A stretch of 64,000 nt of DNA from a virus, in the IMG/VR virus record IMGVR_UViG_3300034196_000019, positions 1 to 64,000 of that record; one strand, given 5' to 3'. The notes beneath the pieces were generated by a model. It was not told the origin of the DNA and did not search any database. It was given only the letters and a program-made list of their open reading frames with translations. Below are positions 55,812-63,344 of the stretch, piece after piece; within the stretch, counting starts at the first letter, position 1, and each line of letters starts with the position of its first letter. The translations under genes were made by a program, and so were the position numbers.

Positions 55812-56166
55812 GCTTTACACTCATTTTAGGTTGCTGTGCGATACAACGATTGTACATCTCTACAGCAAACTTTTCAATCATTGTATCCTGATTATTTTCA
55901 AGACTCATTTTAGGCCATGTGTAAGCCTCACGAATCTGAGAAATATTCTGATCTGTATCACCAAATTTCTCTAGCATCATGGGAAGAGGAATCCCACGCT
56001 GATAGCCAAGCATATTACTCTTACCAAGCTCATAATCAATGAGACAATCGTATTGTTTACTAGGGTTTTCATGCTCTGGAGACGCGCTAGCCTCTTTCTT
56101 AGGCAGACATACTGCTAGCACCACAAGCACGCTAAACAGTAGGATAAATCGTGGGGAATAGGTCAT
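55759..56166 (-). CDS. Exported or membrane-anchored protein, 135 aa
   Basis: ATG at 56166 after CAGGAGCAATCAAA. N-terminal hydrophobic segment RFILLFSVLVVLAVCLPKKE acts as signal or anchor. The mature part has two Cys (YDCLIDYELGK and MYNRCIAQQ) and alpha-helical character. Likely periplasmic. Function unknown. Confidence 0.75.
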   Translation of the reverse strand: MTYSPRFILLFSVLVVLAVCLPKKEASASPEHENPSKQYDCLIDYELGKSNMLGYQRGIPLPMMLEKFGDTDQNISQIREAYTWPKMSLENNQDTMIEKFAVEMYNRCIAQQPKMSVKHEPAKSDTEPSKPFWKF

Positions 56167-56339
56167 TTTGATTGCTCCTGTTCTGCTAGCCATTCAACCA
56201 TCCAGCCGATCAGTTGTTTTGCATCTTCCGCATCTAGCTCTGCTGTAGCACAATCAATACGGAAGAAACCTGGATCATCTGGTGTATCGTAGATACGAAT
56301 TTGTTCTTCAAATCCAAATGGAATTACTAAGTCTTTCAT
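56163..56339 (-). CDS. Hypothetical acidic protein, 58 aa
   Basis: ATGA overlap. Begins MKDLVIPFGFEEQIRIYDTP; acidic, ends WLAEQEQSK. No family recognised. Confidence 0.7.
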   Translation of the reverse strand: MKDLVIPFGFEEQIRIYDTPDDPGFFRIDCATAELDAEDAKQLIGWMVEWLAEQEQSK

Positions 56340-56563
56340 TTCGTTTCTCCTTTAATTTCATTAAGAGCTTTCTGCTCTGTGTTTGGTACGCTCTCTTGAG
56401 CGGGTATAGCCACAATAATACACTTCTGATCCCGTGGCAAGCTCTTTTCGCAAATATTTAACGCATTTAGTGTCTGTGTGTCCCTCTCTGGTACACCAGC
56501 TAGAAAGAGAATAGCAAGAATAATAAGCATCGTAGCCAGTCCACCAGTAATAAAATCATTCAT
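56336..56563 (-). CDS. Small membrane protein with Cys pair, 75 aa
   Basis: ATG at 56563 after GGAGAATGAG. One transmembrane helix (ATMLIILAILFLAGV), then ALNICEKSLPRDQKCIIVAI, a conserved short motif seen in many phage small membrane proteins ('CE..LPR.Q.C'). Function unknown. Confidence 0.75.
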   Translation of the reverse strand: MNDFITGGLATMLIILAILFLAGVPERDTQTLNALNICEKSLPRDQKCIIVAIPAQESVPNTEQKALNEIKGETK

Positions 56564-56564
56564 C

Positions 56565-56795
56565 TCATTCTCCTCGTACACGGGACTCCATCCAGGCATC
56601 CTCAATTTGTTCTTCAAGACTGAGAATCTGTAATTTCAAATCACGTACATAGTCTTCAGAATAGAGCTTTGTTCCATGCTGTACTTTCTCGTTGATAATT
56701 GCTGTAGTTAGGAATGCTCTTTGAAGGAGTAATCCTACTATATTTTCTGGCTTGCGTTGTACAACACCAACAACGTCTTCATCGTATTCGTTCAT
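56565..56795 (-). CDS. Hypothetical helical protein, 76 aa
   Basis: ATG after AAGGAGAATAGATA. Begins MNEYDEDVVGVVQRKPENIV; helical with a coiled-coil-like end (DLKLQILSLEEQIEDAWMES). No family recognised. Confidence 0.75.
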   Translation of the reverse strand: MNEYDEDVVGVVQRKPENIVGLLLQRAFLTTAIINEKVQHGTKLYSEDYVRDLKLQILSLEEQIEDAWMESRVRGE

Positions 56796-56807
56796 TATCT
56801 ATTCTCC

Positions 56808-57062
56808 TTAGTCTGGTTTGATAGGAAGTGGCATCCAATGTGAAACTATAGGACGATTACAAAACCCCGGACCATCTGCAACAGTTTCAACAAATTGACA
56901 ATGATCCTCAATGTTTAACCAAAAACCACCATTCTCATAAAAACAATCACCCTGCCATTGATCAATCTCAATTGTAAATTCTTCATCGCCAGCATACAAG
57001 ACATAAATTAAGCAGTCTTTATTATTCTGTGGCTTGATCTCTTCCGTCTTGAACCAAATCAT
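56808..57062 (-). CDS. DUF551-like protein, 84 aa
   Basis: ATGA overlap. Begins MIWFKTEEIKPQNNKDCLIY and ends SHWMPLPIKPD; 'W....P.....vl.........HWMPLP..P' is the DUF551 pattern common in phages and prophages. Function unknown. Confidence 0.8.
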   Translation of the reverse strand: MIWFKTEEIKPQNNKDCLIYVLYAGDEEFTIEIDQWQGDCFYENGGFWLNIEDHCQFVETVADGPGFCNRPIVSHWMPLPIKPD

Positions 57063-57280
57063 TTGCAGTAAGCCTCTTTCAGATACTTCGCAATTTCATA
57101 TGTGAAGACACGGATATTGTCCTCTTTTAGCCAGCGCTCTGTACCAATAACTTTATCATTACGCTGATAACAAACAAGCCCATGTGTACGTCCAACATCA
57201 TGACCAATTGTGTATGAATCTTCTTCAAGACTATTGATCACTTGTTCAAACTCTTGCTGTGTGCATGCGAGGTAGTTCAT
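57059..57280 (-). CDS. Hypothetical protein, 73 aa
   Basis: ATGA overlap. Begins MNYLACTQQEFEQVINSLEE; alpha-beta. No family recognised. Confidence 0.75.
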   Translation of the reverse strand: MNYLACTQQEFEQVINSLEEDSYTIGHDVGRTHGLVCYQRNDKVIGTERWLKEDNIRVFTYEIAKYLKEAYCK

Positions 57281-57573
57281 TTTGAAGCCTCTATGTAGTC
57301 AAATAATGAAGAGTACGTAGGACGTTCCCATATGCAATTACACATAGCCTTGATATCCAGCATTTCAGAGATATTTACTGGGGAAAACACCCGGATAATA
57401 TCGGACTCTGGTCTGCTGCCAAAGAGGTCTTCATTTAGCTTTGTGCTATTGTAGCACCCATTAGAGAATAGCATAACATCAAAGCGGGTGTCTTTTAGCA
57501 CAATGTAGACAACACCTGAGCGTAGTTCTACACGATCACCACTTTTAAGGTCTGACTTAGTAAATCTTTTCAT
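57277..57573 (-). CDS. Hypothetical protein, 98 aa
   Basis: ATGA overlap. Begins MKRFTKSDLKSGDRVELRSG with a small SH3-like barrel (GDRVELRSGVVYIVLKDTRF), common in short phage proteins of the 'f....DLk.GD.V.lR.G' type. Function unknown. Confidence 0.75.
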   Translation of the reverse strand: MKRFTKSDLKSGDRVELRSGVVYIVLKDTRFDVMLFSNGCYNSTKLNEDLFGSRPESDIIRVFSPVNISEMLDIKAMCNCIWERPTYSSLFDYIEASK

Positions 57574-57707
57574 TTGTAATTGTCCTGTTCAGAAAGAGCA
57601 TCTAGTACAAAGTTCTCAACTTGTTTCCAAGCCTCAAAGAAATACACATCTTCTTGGTTGATCACTTCTTGTATATAAGCTAGCATATCTTTTTGTGCTT
57701 GATTCAT
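57570..57707 (-). CDS. Small acidic helical protein, 45 aa
   Basis: ATG after GGAGTTGGTGAA. MNQAQKDMLAYIQEVINQED continues as a single helix. Ends in ATGA overlap. Confidence 0.65.
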   Translation of the reverse strand: MNQAQKDMLAYIQEVINQEDVYFFEAWKQVENFVLDALSEQDNYK

Positions 57708-57818
57708 TTCACCAACTCCGGTTTTTCACGCTTAGAGCCCCAAGATACATCAATTGGCTTTTCTCTGCAAGTCTATTCTCAGAATTTATTCATATGCTCT
57801 GGTTTGTTTGATGAGCTT

Positions 57819-57847
57819 ATTCTAGGGCAAAAGAAAAGCCCCGTCAA
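57819..57847 (-). promoter_or_regulatory. Promoter with its -35 inside a terminator loop
   Basis: TTGACG at 57842-57847 forms the loop side of the terminator AGCCCC/GGGGCT; TAGAAT at 57819-57824, 17-base spacer, minus strand. Confidence 0.65.
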
Positions 57848-57853
57848 GGGGCT
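57826..57853 (-). terminator. Rho-independent terminator
   Basis: AGCCCC-GTCAA-GGGGCT (57837-57853) and TTTTCTTTTG on the minus strand, just after the 57859-58050 gene. Confidence 0.9.
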
Positions 57854-57858
57854 ATGAT

Positions 57859-58050
57859 TTATTTTGTCCAAGGGTACGAAGGAATAAACCTAAAAATCTT
57901 AGCTTCATCAGCTAAGTATGTTCTAGTGAAACAACACTGAATATCTTGCATTTTATCTTCAATTTCAAGATAGTCAAATTGATCAGGCTTGAACCATTCC
58001 CCTTCTAGTCTTCCATCGGAAAATCTTTTGTGCAAGAAATTCTCAACCAT
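57859..58050 (-). pseudogene. C-terminal half of a T5orf172/GIY-YIG-type domain, split off by an in-frame TGA
   Basis: Begins MVENFLHKRFSDGRLEGEWF, the conserved second half of the domain ('E..LH..F...R..GEWF'). It is in the same frame as the gene upstream (58051-58443), separated only by one TGA (...NKNS-TGA-MVENF...). The ATG follows the TGA directly, so re-initiation could make a separate peptide. Confidence 0.7.
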
Positions 58051-58443
58051 TCATGAGTTTTTGTTAAGTTCCCAGAATGCAAGAACAATTACAAGTACAC
58101 CGGCAGCATTCGAAAGAGTCTTAGCCCTATTGATTGGGTCTTTACTGATACCAATTTTAAGCATGCCAGATGGATTCTTCATCAAATATAGGTACTGATC
58201 ATTTGTTACTCCGTATTTTACAGCCCTTTGTTCTTTATCAATCATTTTCTTTCTTACACGTCTTTGCTGTTTGCTAGGCTTCCCAGAGTGACTGCTAAGT
58301 ATTTCAAGCATATTATCTGTAATCTCAAAGTCAGAGTATCTTTTCTTCCAACCCTTACTTAGATCATCAAATCCAAAGATGTATGCCTCAAGTTTTGTTA
58401 CTGCACTCCTTCTATATTCTGTAAGATATTCACTATATTTCAT
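58051..58443 (-). CDS. T5orf172/GIY-YIG-type protein, N-terminal part, 130 aa
   Basis: ATG at 58443 in an ATGA overlap. Helical first 85 residues, then YLYLMKNPSGMLKIGISKDP and INRAKTLSNAAG, the first half of the domain as in 30430-31137. Reading stops at TGA after FWELNKNS, in the middle of the domain, and the missing half follows in frame. Confidence 0.7.
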   Translation of the reverse strand: MKYSEYLTEYRRSAVTKLEAYIFGFDDLSKGWKKRYSDFEITDNMLEILSSHSGKPSKQQRRVRKKMIDKEQRAVKYGVTNDQYLYLMKNPSGMLKIGISKDPINRAKTLSNAAGVLVIVLAFWELNKNS

Positions 58444-59183
58444 TTTATCCACCCTTGACTCTCAACAAAATCAAGGAATACTTCATTGTCTGTAGGTTCT
58501 GGATAGAATGACTGAGACTCATATCTTTTGTCGAATTTAGGGATAGGCAGATCACATAGCCCATACTCAATTGTATCTGTTACATTTCGCGTATTCTCCA
58601 GAAGAGATTCCACAGGCTCTGAGCTATAACCTCGGATTGCCACCTTCAAGATATGTTCACGAGCCGCGTAGGCTTGCTTTACACGCTCAGTAGTACCAAA
58701 CGGAGCACCGAAGTTATTCATAAACTCTTCCACAGAATTGTCAATGTATTCTTGCAAGTTAAGAGCTAAAGACTCAATACCCACACGGCTGGCTGTAGGG
58801 TTAGAGATATCAACCCAATCAGGAATAAATACAGCCACTTGGCCGTCCTCTGTTAGCTCTTTGCAGCGATCACGGATACGTTGTCTAGTATTTGCATTAA
58901 AGACAGACTCATAGACACCTTTTGACGTATTCCAGATAACACCATAATGCTTGTGTAGAATCTCACGCATTTCCCACTCCTTGCATCCTTGTGGTCTGAT
59001 ACACAAAGGAAACACATCAGCCACACTCTTGTCAAATGCTGAAATAAGAGGTTTGCCTGTCTTCTCTACGTCTTTCATGTGAGTCCTCACAAAACGATCA
59101 GGATATCCTGTCATGCTGATAATCTTAGCACGACTGTAGCCTTGTGTGCGTAAATCTTTTACCTTCTGAATTCTGTCTTGCAT
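58440..59183 (-). CDS. HTH-containing protein, 247 aa
   Basis: ATG with TATGGAGAATAATTCTC upstream (GGAG 10 bases before). N-terminal HTH: QKVKDLRTQGYSRAKIISMT. The rest is alpha-beta with ADVFPLCIRPQGCKEWEMRE and a long middle region of unknown fold. First gene of the leftward block, behind repeat-containing control DNA, so a regulatory role is plausible. Confidence 0.7.
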   Translation of the reverse strand: MQDRIQKVKDLRTQGYSRAKIISMTGYPDRFVRTHMKDVEKTGKPLISAFDKSVADVFPLCIRPQGCKEWEMREILHKHYGVIWNTSKGVYESVFNANTRQRIRDRCKELTEDGQVAVFIPDWVDISNPTASRVGIESLALNLQEYIDNSVEEFMNNFGAPFGTTERVKQAYAAREHILKVAIRGYSSEPVESLLENTRNVTDTIEYGLCDLPIPKFDKRYESQSFYPEPTDNEVFLDFVESQGWIK

Positions 59184-59227
59184 GAGAATTATTCTCCATA
59201 AGTGTACTATTCTGAACGATGTTCAGT

Positions 59228-59304
59228 GTACAAGCCTCTGTACCAGAATGTCAAGCTGTCTTATTGAAATTAACACAAATCTTGGTACAAAAGCTCTGTA
59301 CCAG
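59228..59304. repeat. Two imperfect direct repeats, possible operators
   Basis: GTACAAGCCTCTGTACCAG (59228-59246) and GTACAAAAGCTCTGTACCAG (59285-59304). Each is also an inverted repeat of GTACA/TGTAC. The first covers the -10 region of a TTGACA-bearing minus promoter. CTTGGTAC recurs at 59281 and 59329. Confidence 0.6.
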
Positions 59305-59685
59305 TCCGCGACATCCATATTATATATCCTTGGTACGGGACGCACCTGCGGATACTAAAACCAACACAGATATTCCTGACGGAATGCCATAAAATAAAAT
59401 ACAGTCAACACAAATCCAAGCTCTCGCTTATGACCTTGATCTATATTCTGTGTAAACACACAGGAAGTAATTACTCTTATAATACAGATCAAGAGCAACA
59501 TCAAGATCTTTTTGTATTTGTGTTTGATTTTTATCTGTACAGCGTACAGCCTTATATTTTGTGTTGTCCGTAAGGACGCTTGAGTGTTCATGTGCAATGC
59601 ACATAATATACACTATTCATTGCTACGCAATAGGCATACAGCAAGATTCTCCTCATACAAACCATTTCCTTTTGTAACACTCCTA

Positions 59686-59715
59686 TTTACAAAGCAAGCT
59701 ATGTAATGCTATACT
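59686..59715 (+). promoter_or_regulatory. Promoter for the fibre genes
   Basis: TTTACA at 59686-59691, 18-base spacer, TATACT at 59710-59715; 66 bases before the ATG. Confidence 0.6.
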
Positions 59716-59781
59716 GACTATTGAACACAATCAACATTTACAATAATAATTCCCTACAAATCAAAAGGATAAAACAATAAG

Positions 59782-60384
59782 ATGAGTGTATCTAGAGACC
59801 AATTAGCAACATATTTCTCCAGGGTGGGGAGTGGCTGGGGGATTACAAGTACGGGAGTACTGGATAGTCTACTGGAACCAGGGATAGCACAAGGGAATCC
59901 AGATACATTTGGTTGGTTCTCTTACGCTAACACAATGCCCACACAAACAATTCCAGGAAACGTGTGGACTACAATCATGAATGATGGGGCTGGTCCTATC
60001 TCTGATGCAAGGTTTCATCCAGACGGTGTAACACGGATGCTCGATCCCGCTACAGGACTAATTCTTCTTGATGAACTGGCTGATGGTGATGAGGTGTATA
60101 TTCGCCACATTGTTAACCTTATTCCTCTTTCTAATCTTGTGCAATACAACTTCAGCCATTATTTCCCTGGAGATCTTACACGTATTCCAGCGAGTACACG
60201 TACTACACTTTCCGAGGGAGGGGGTGTACCAACACAAAGATTCTTACTAGACACTCATGTTTTCATGGATAACATTGTCACCAGAACAAACGGGATGCAG
60301 CCACAAGTGTATGTATCAGCACCATCAGTTATTGAATACTCAGGATGCTATATTTCTGTTAGTCGTAGAGGAGTGAGAACTTAA
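59782..60384 (+). CDS. Virion-type protein with shared docking module, 200 aa
   Basis: ATG after AAAAGGATAAAACAATAAG (weak site). Residues 3-32 (VSRDQLATYFSRVGSGWGIT, STGVLDSLLE) match the N-terminal module of three other proteins. The rest is beta-rich and lacks known enzymatic motifs (DGDEVYIRHIVNLIPLSNLV). It is coupled (TAATG) to the large fibre gene and probably forms its capsid- or tail-proximal base. Confidence 0.75.
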   Translation: MSVSRDQLATYFSRVGSGWGITSTGVLDSLLEPGIAQGNPDTFGWFSYANTMPTQTIPGNVWTTIMNDGAGPISDARFHPDGVTRMLDPATGLILLDELADGDEVYIRHIVNLIPLSNLVQYNFSHYFPGDLTRIPASTRTTLSEGGGVPTQRFLLDTHVFMDNIVTRTNGMQPQVYVSAPSVIEYSGCYISVSRRGVRT

Positions 60385-62936
60385 TGTATACATGTATTCC
60401 TGTAGAAGTGGGTGTTGATATTGCATTAAGCAGAGCATTCTTCTTTACCTTTAATTCTCTCACACACTACGCTATGGATCTTGGAAACAATCGTGTACGG
60501 ATTGGACGTAAGATTTCTGACCTTATTGAGATTGTAGAGACTCCAGTAAGTAGCTTTGTTGATGTAAATGGTGTGCCTGTTGCTAGCACATATACAGAGC
60601 TGAATAACTATTTCAATACTAAGAGTGGAAGTGTAAAGGCTGGTGAAGGGATTTCTGTAACTAACAACACAGTATCTGTCCTAGCCGGCGGCCCTAGTAC
60701 TCTTGGTGGGTACAAAGTTGGTACAGGCTTGATTGTAGATGGCAGTGGTAAGCTCTCTGCTAGTGCTGTCAGTGAAGTGACTAAAGTACTTGCTACAGAG
60801 GCTGAGATGCTAGCCTTGAGCACAGAGACTCTGCGACCCTATCGTATTATTCGACTAGACACTAAACGTGTTTATTATCTGAATGCTGGAGATAGTCCTG
60901 CTGTACTGAGTAATTGGTTCACTGGTCCATCTATTGAAACAACAGTACTTAGCTTTAAAGGTCGTACTGGTGTTCTTACATCAGAGTTTGGTGATTATAA
61001 CTTTGATCTTATTCCTCTCGTAGATAAGACTTCTCAAGACTCTTATAAACTTGTAATTGATCAGAATAAACTGTACGTTGAGAACATAGCCACTTCCACC
61101 CGTACTGAAGTGAGCTATGCTAGCTCTATGAGTGATCTTGGTGTACGTCTTACTTCTTTGGAAGATATCGTCTCTAGCCCATCTACTGGCCTTGTTCGTA
61201 AAGTAGGTGATAACCAAGATGCAATTGCTAGCCTGAACAATGCTATCAACAATACTACTACAGGATTGGCTAATCGTGTAGCATCTCTTGAGCAAGCTAC
61301 CCCATCCCCAGGCGCTGACTATGCTCCACAAATTGCAGCATTGCAAGCTAAGGATACTGAACAAGACGCTGTGATTTCTTCTGTGAATAGTAAAGCAGAT
61401 TCTGTTGCCTCAAATAATACAGTTCTTGATCAGCGCGTAACTGCACTTGAGAATATACCATCTGGTACAGATTACTCTACTCAGATTAGTGCTATTGAAA
61501 GCAAGAATACAACCCAAGATACTAGGCTTACATCAGCAGAAGCATCACTATTAAATAAGGCATCTCTAGTCTCTGGTAAAGTGCCATATGAACAGCTACC
61601 AGAATTTCCTGTAGGCAGGAAAGTGAATGTTGCAAACCAAGCTGCTAGGTTGGCACTATCTATGTATGCAGACCTTACTATTGCCTATCAGAGTGATACA
61701 GGAGATGCTTGGGGATTAGATGCTAATGCTAATCCGGCTATCTCTGCAAATTGGTCTAAACTTGGGAATGCTCAAGCTATTGGTGTAGCATCTTTCAATG
61801 GACGTACAGGCCAGATCGGTCCAATGTCTGGTGATTATGATGCAGGTAAAATCTCTGAGCTAGTGGATAAGCGTTTTGTAAGTTCTGATCAAATTACAGA
61901 CTGGAATTCTAGAGAGACAGTCTCTGGTTCTCAGACTAAGGCAAGTGCTGCACAAACAGCGGCTGTAGCTTCTGCTAAGACCTACGCTGATAGCACATTT
62001 ATCCCCATGAGTCAGAAGTCAACAGCAAATGGTGTAGCATCTCTAGGCTCAGATGGTAAAGTTCCAAGTGAGCAATTACCACCCTCTTCTCTTGTTACTA
62101 TCCCACTACTCTCCTATACGGACCGCACGTCTTTACGGGTGGCTACTACTTGGTATGTAAATAACAGCGCATATTTACGTAAGGTGCGTATTGAGGTGGC
62201 ATATGTTATTGGGCTTGGCGCCTCTTTCTTAACGATTAGAGACTCACAAGGCGCTAATATATCCATATTTAATAGCGTTAAAGTTGGCAGTAATATTATT
62301 AACTCACAGATTATTGAAGTGGATGTACCAGCCGGTTATTCATATCAATATACTAAAGGCGCAACAAACCCAGATCGTACAATTGTTCAGTGGTTGGAGG
62401 GGGATTTTACCGAAGGAAGCACATTTGTCCCTGCGTCTCAGAAAGGTATTGCTAATGGTGTAGCCCCTCTTGGAGCAGATAGCAAAGTTCCAGCAGCCAA
62501 CCTACCCACTCCTGTAGATATTAGCGGACTGATCCCTCTTGCACAAAAAGGTGCTGTGAGTGGTGTTGCTCCTTTGGGTACAAATAGCCGTGTACCTTCT
62601 GCTAACCTTCCAACATACCTACCACAAACCAAACGTATCTGGAGGGAGGTTAAAGGACAACGTGTTGTTGGCACCTATTACAAAAACTTATCCGGTAACG
62701 AACAGATTGTCCACGTTCGGCACAAAGCAACCACAACAACGGGTCGTTTCACTCAGATCGTCGTTCGTGCATCTTCGGTATCACAATGGTTTAGCTTTTC
62801 AACCCTGAGTCCTTCGTCTCTTGGCTCTCAAGAGGAGGTTATGGCATCTGTACCCGCAGATTGGGAATATGCTGTGACAAATCAAGGAGGAACCACGGAC
62901 ATCAGCTTGATTGACATTTGGTACGAAATGTACTGA
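60384..62936 (+). CDS. Tail- or side-fibre protein, 850 aa
   Basis: TAATG-coupled start. Collagen/fibre-type repeats: FKGRTG...GDYNFDLI and FNGRTGQIGPMSGDYDAGKI (the 'FNGRTG ... GDY' fibre repeat), and three 'GVAxLGxxxKVPxxxLP' repeats (GVASLGSDGKVPSEQLP, GVAPLGADSKVPAANLP, GVAPLGTNSRVPSANLP). Residues about 270-400 are coiled-coil-like (SLEQATPSPG, AIESKNTTQDTRLTSAEASL). The last 100 residues form a beta domain that likely binds the receptor. No chaperone motif is seen. Confidence 0.88.
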   Translation: MYTCIPVEVGVDIALSRAFFFTFNSLTHYAMDLGNNRVRIGRKISDLIEIVETPVSSFVDVNGVPVASTYTELNNYFNTKSGSVKAGEGISVTNNTVSVLAGGPSTLGGYKVGTGLIVDGSGKLSASAVSEVTKVLATEAEMLALSTETLRPYRIIRLDTKRVYYLNAGDSPAVLSNWFTGPSIETTVLSFKGRTGVLTSEFGDYNFDLIPLVDKTSQDSYKLVIDQNKLYVENIATSTRTEVSYASSMSDLGVRLTSLEDIVSSPSTGLVRKVGDNQDAIASLNNAINNTTTGLANRVASLEQATPSPGADYAPQIAALQAKDTEQDAVISSVNSKADSVASNNTVLDQRVTALENIPSGTDYSTQISAIESKNTTQDTRLTSAEASLLNKASLVSGKVPYEQLPEFPVGRKVNVANQAARLALSMYADLTIAYQSDTGDAWGLDANANPAISANWSKLGNAQAIGVASFNGRTGQIGPMSGDYDAGKISELVDKRFVSSDQITDWNSRETVSGSQTKASAAQTAAVASAKTYADSTFIPMSQKSTANGVASLGSDGKVPSEQLPPSSLVTIPLLSYTDRTSLRVATTWYVNNSAYLRKVRIEVAYVIGLGASFLTIRDSQGANISIFNSVKVGSNIINSQIIEVDVPAGYSYQYTKGATNPDRTIVQWLEGDFTEGSTFVPASQKGIANGVAPLGADSKVPAANLPTPVDISGLIPLAQKGAVSGVAPLGTNSRVPSANLPTYLPQTKRIWREVKGQRVVGTYYKNLSGNEQIVHVRHKATTTTGRFTQIVVRASSVSQWFSFSTLSPSSLGSQEEVMASVPADWEYAVTNQGGTTDISLIDIWYEMY

Positions 62937-62948
62937 TCCTCCCACATT

Positions 62949-62980
62949 AGCCCAGCATTCGCTGGGCTTTCTTTTGCTTA
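62949..62980 (+). terminator. Rho-independent terminator after the fibre gene
   Basis: AGCCCAGC-ATTC-GCTGGGCT stem followed by TTCTTTTG. Confidence 0.93.
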
Positions 62981-62990
62981 AAATAAATTC

Positions 62991-63018
62991 TTGACAGGAT
63001 AAATGAAGGTGGTAAGAT
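62991..63018 (+). promoter_or_regulatory. Promoter, TTGACA-N16-TAAGAT
   Basis: TTGACA at 62991-62996, 16-base spacer, TAAGAT at 63013-63018; upstream AAAATAAATTC as in other promoters. Drives the small genes from 63131. Confidence 0.75.
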
Positions 63019-63043
63019 TAGCTCCAGAAGCAAAGAAAGTCCT

Positions 63044-63090
63044 TTGTTTTAAGGCCCTAAAAGATGCGTAATCGTCGCCCCTGTGGGGTA
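63044..63090 (+). repeat. Dispersed intergenic repeat, copy A, in a 5' leader
   Basis: Matches 8579-8625 over 47 bases and 32545-32575 in part. It includes a CCCC-TGT-GGGG hairpin and lies between the promoter and the first ATG-proximal ribosome site, so it would be transcribed. Confidence 0.6.
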
Positions 63091-63130
63091 CAGTGGTTTT
63101 GAAATTTAAACAGTTTTTGAGGAGTAAAAC

Positions 63131-63343
63131 GTGAACAAACAATACGGTATTGATGCACGACACGAAGCTACTTCTGACTGTCTCTATGCAAAGAGCTTGG
63201 GAAGTACAGCTTTGAATGAATTCCTCTCAAGCTGGCTGGATGAAGGCTATGAAGATATCCATAATAAAGATATGGATTATTATCTTGCATTGAAAGAAAT
63301 CTCAGATAAGCTCAGCACACCAGAATGTCTTTTGGAGAATTGA
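63131..63343 (+). CDS. Hypothetical protein, 70 aa
   Basis: GTG after GAGGAGTAAAAC. Begins MNKQYGIDARHEATSDCLYA; acidic second half. No family recognised. Confidence 0.75.
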   Translation: MNKQYGIDARHEATSDCLYAKSLGSTALNEFLSSWLDEGYEDIHNKDMDYYLALKEISDKLSTPECLLEN

Positions 63344-63344
63344 A

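Larger units (their letters stand above)
59184..59781. promoter_or_regulatory. Divergent intergenic control region with repeats and hairpins
   Basis: No gene is seen in these 598 bases. On the left, GTACA...TGTACCAG repeats flank a TTGACA (59249-59254, minus). In the middle and right are short perfect hairpins like those of the 28-kb array: CTGAAC-GAT-GTTCAG (59212), CTGTGT-AAAC-ACACAG (59448), CTGTAC-AGC-GTACAG (59535), GTCC-GTAA-GGAC (59566), ATGTGC-AAT-GCACAT (59590), ATTGC-TAC-GCAAT (59619). A rightward promoter is at 59686-59715. Confidence 0.7.
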
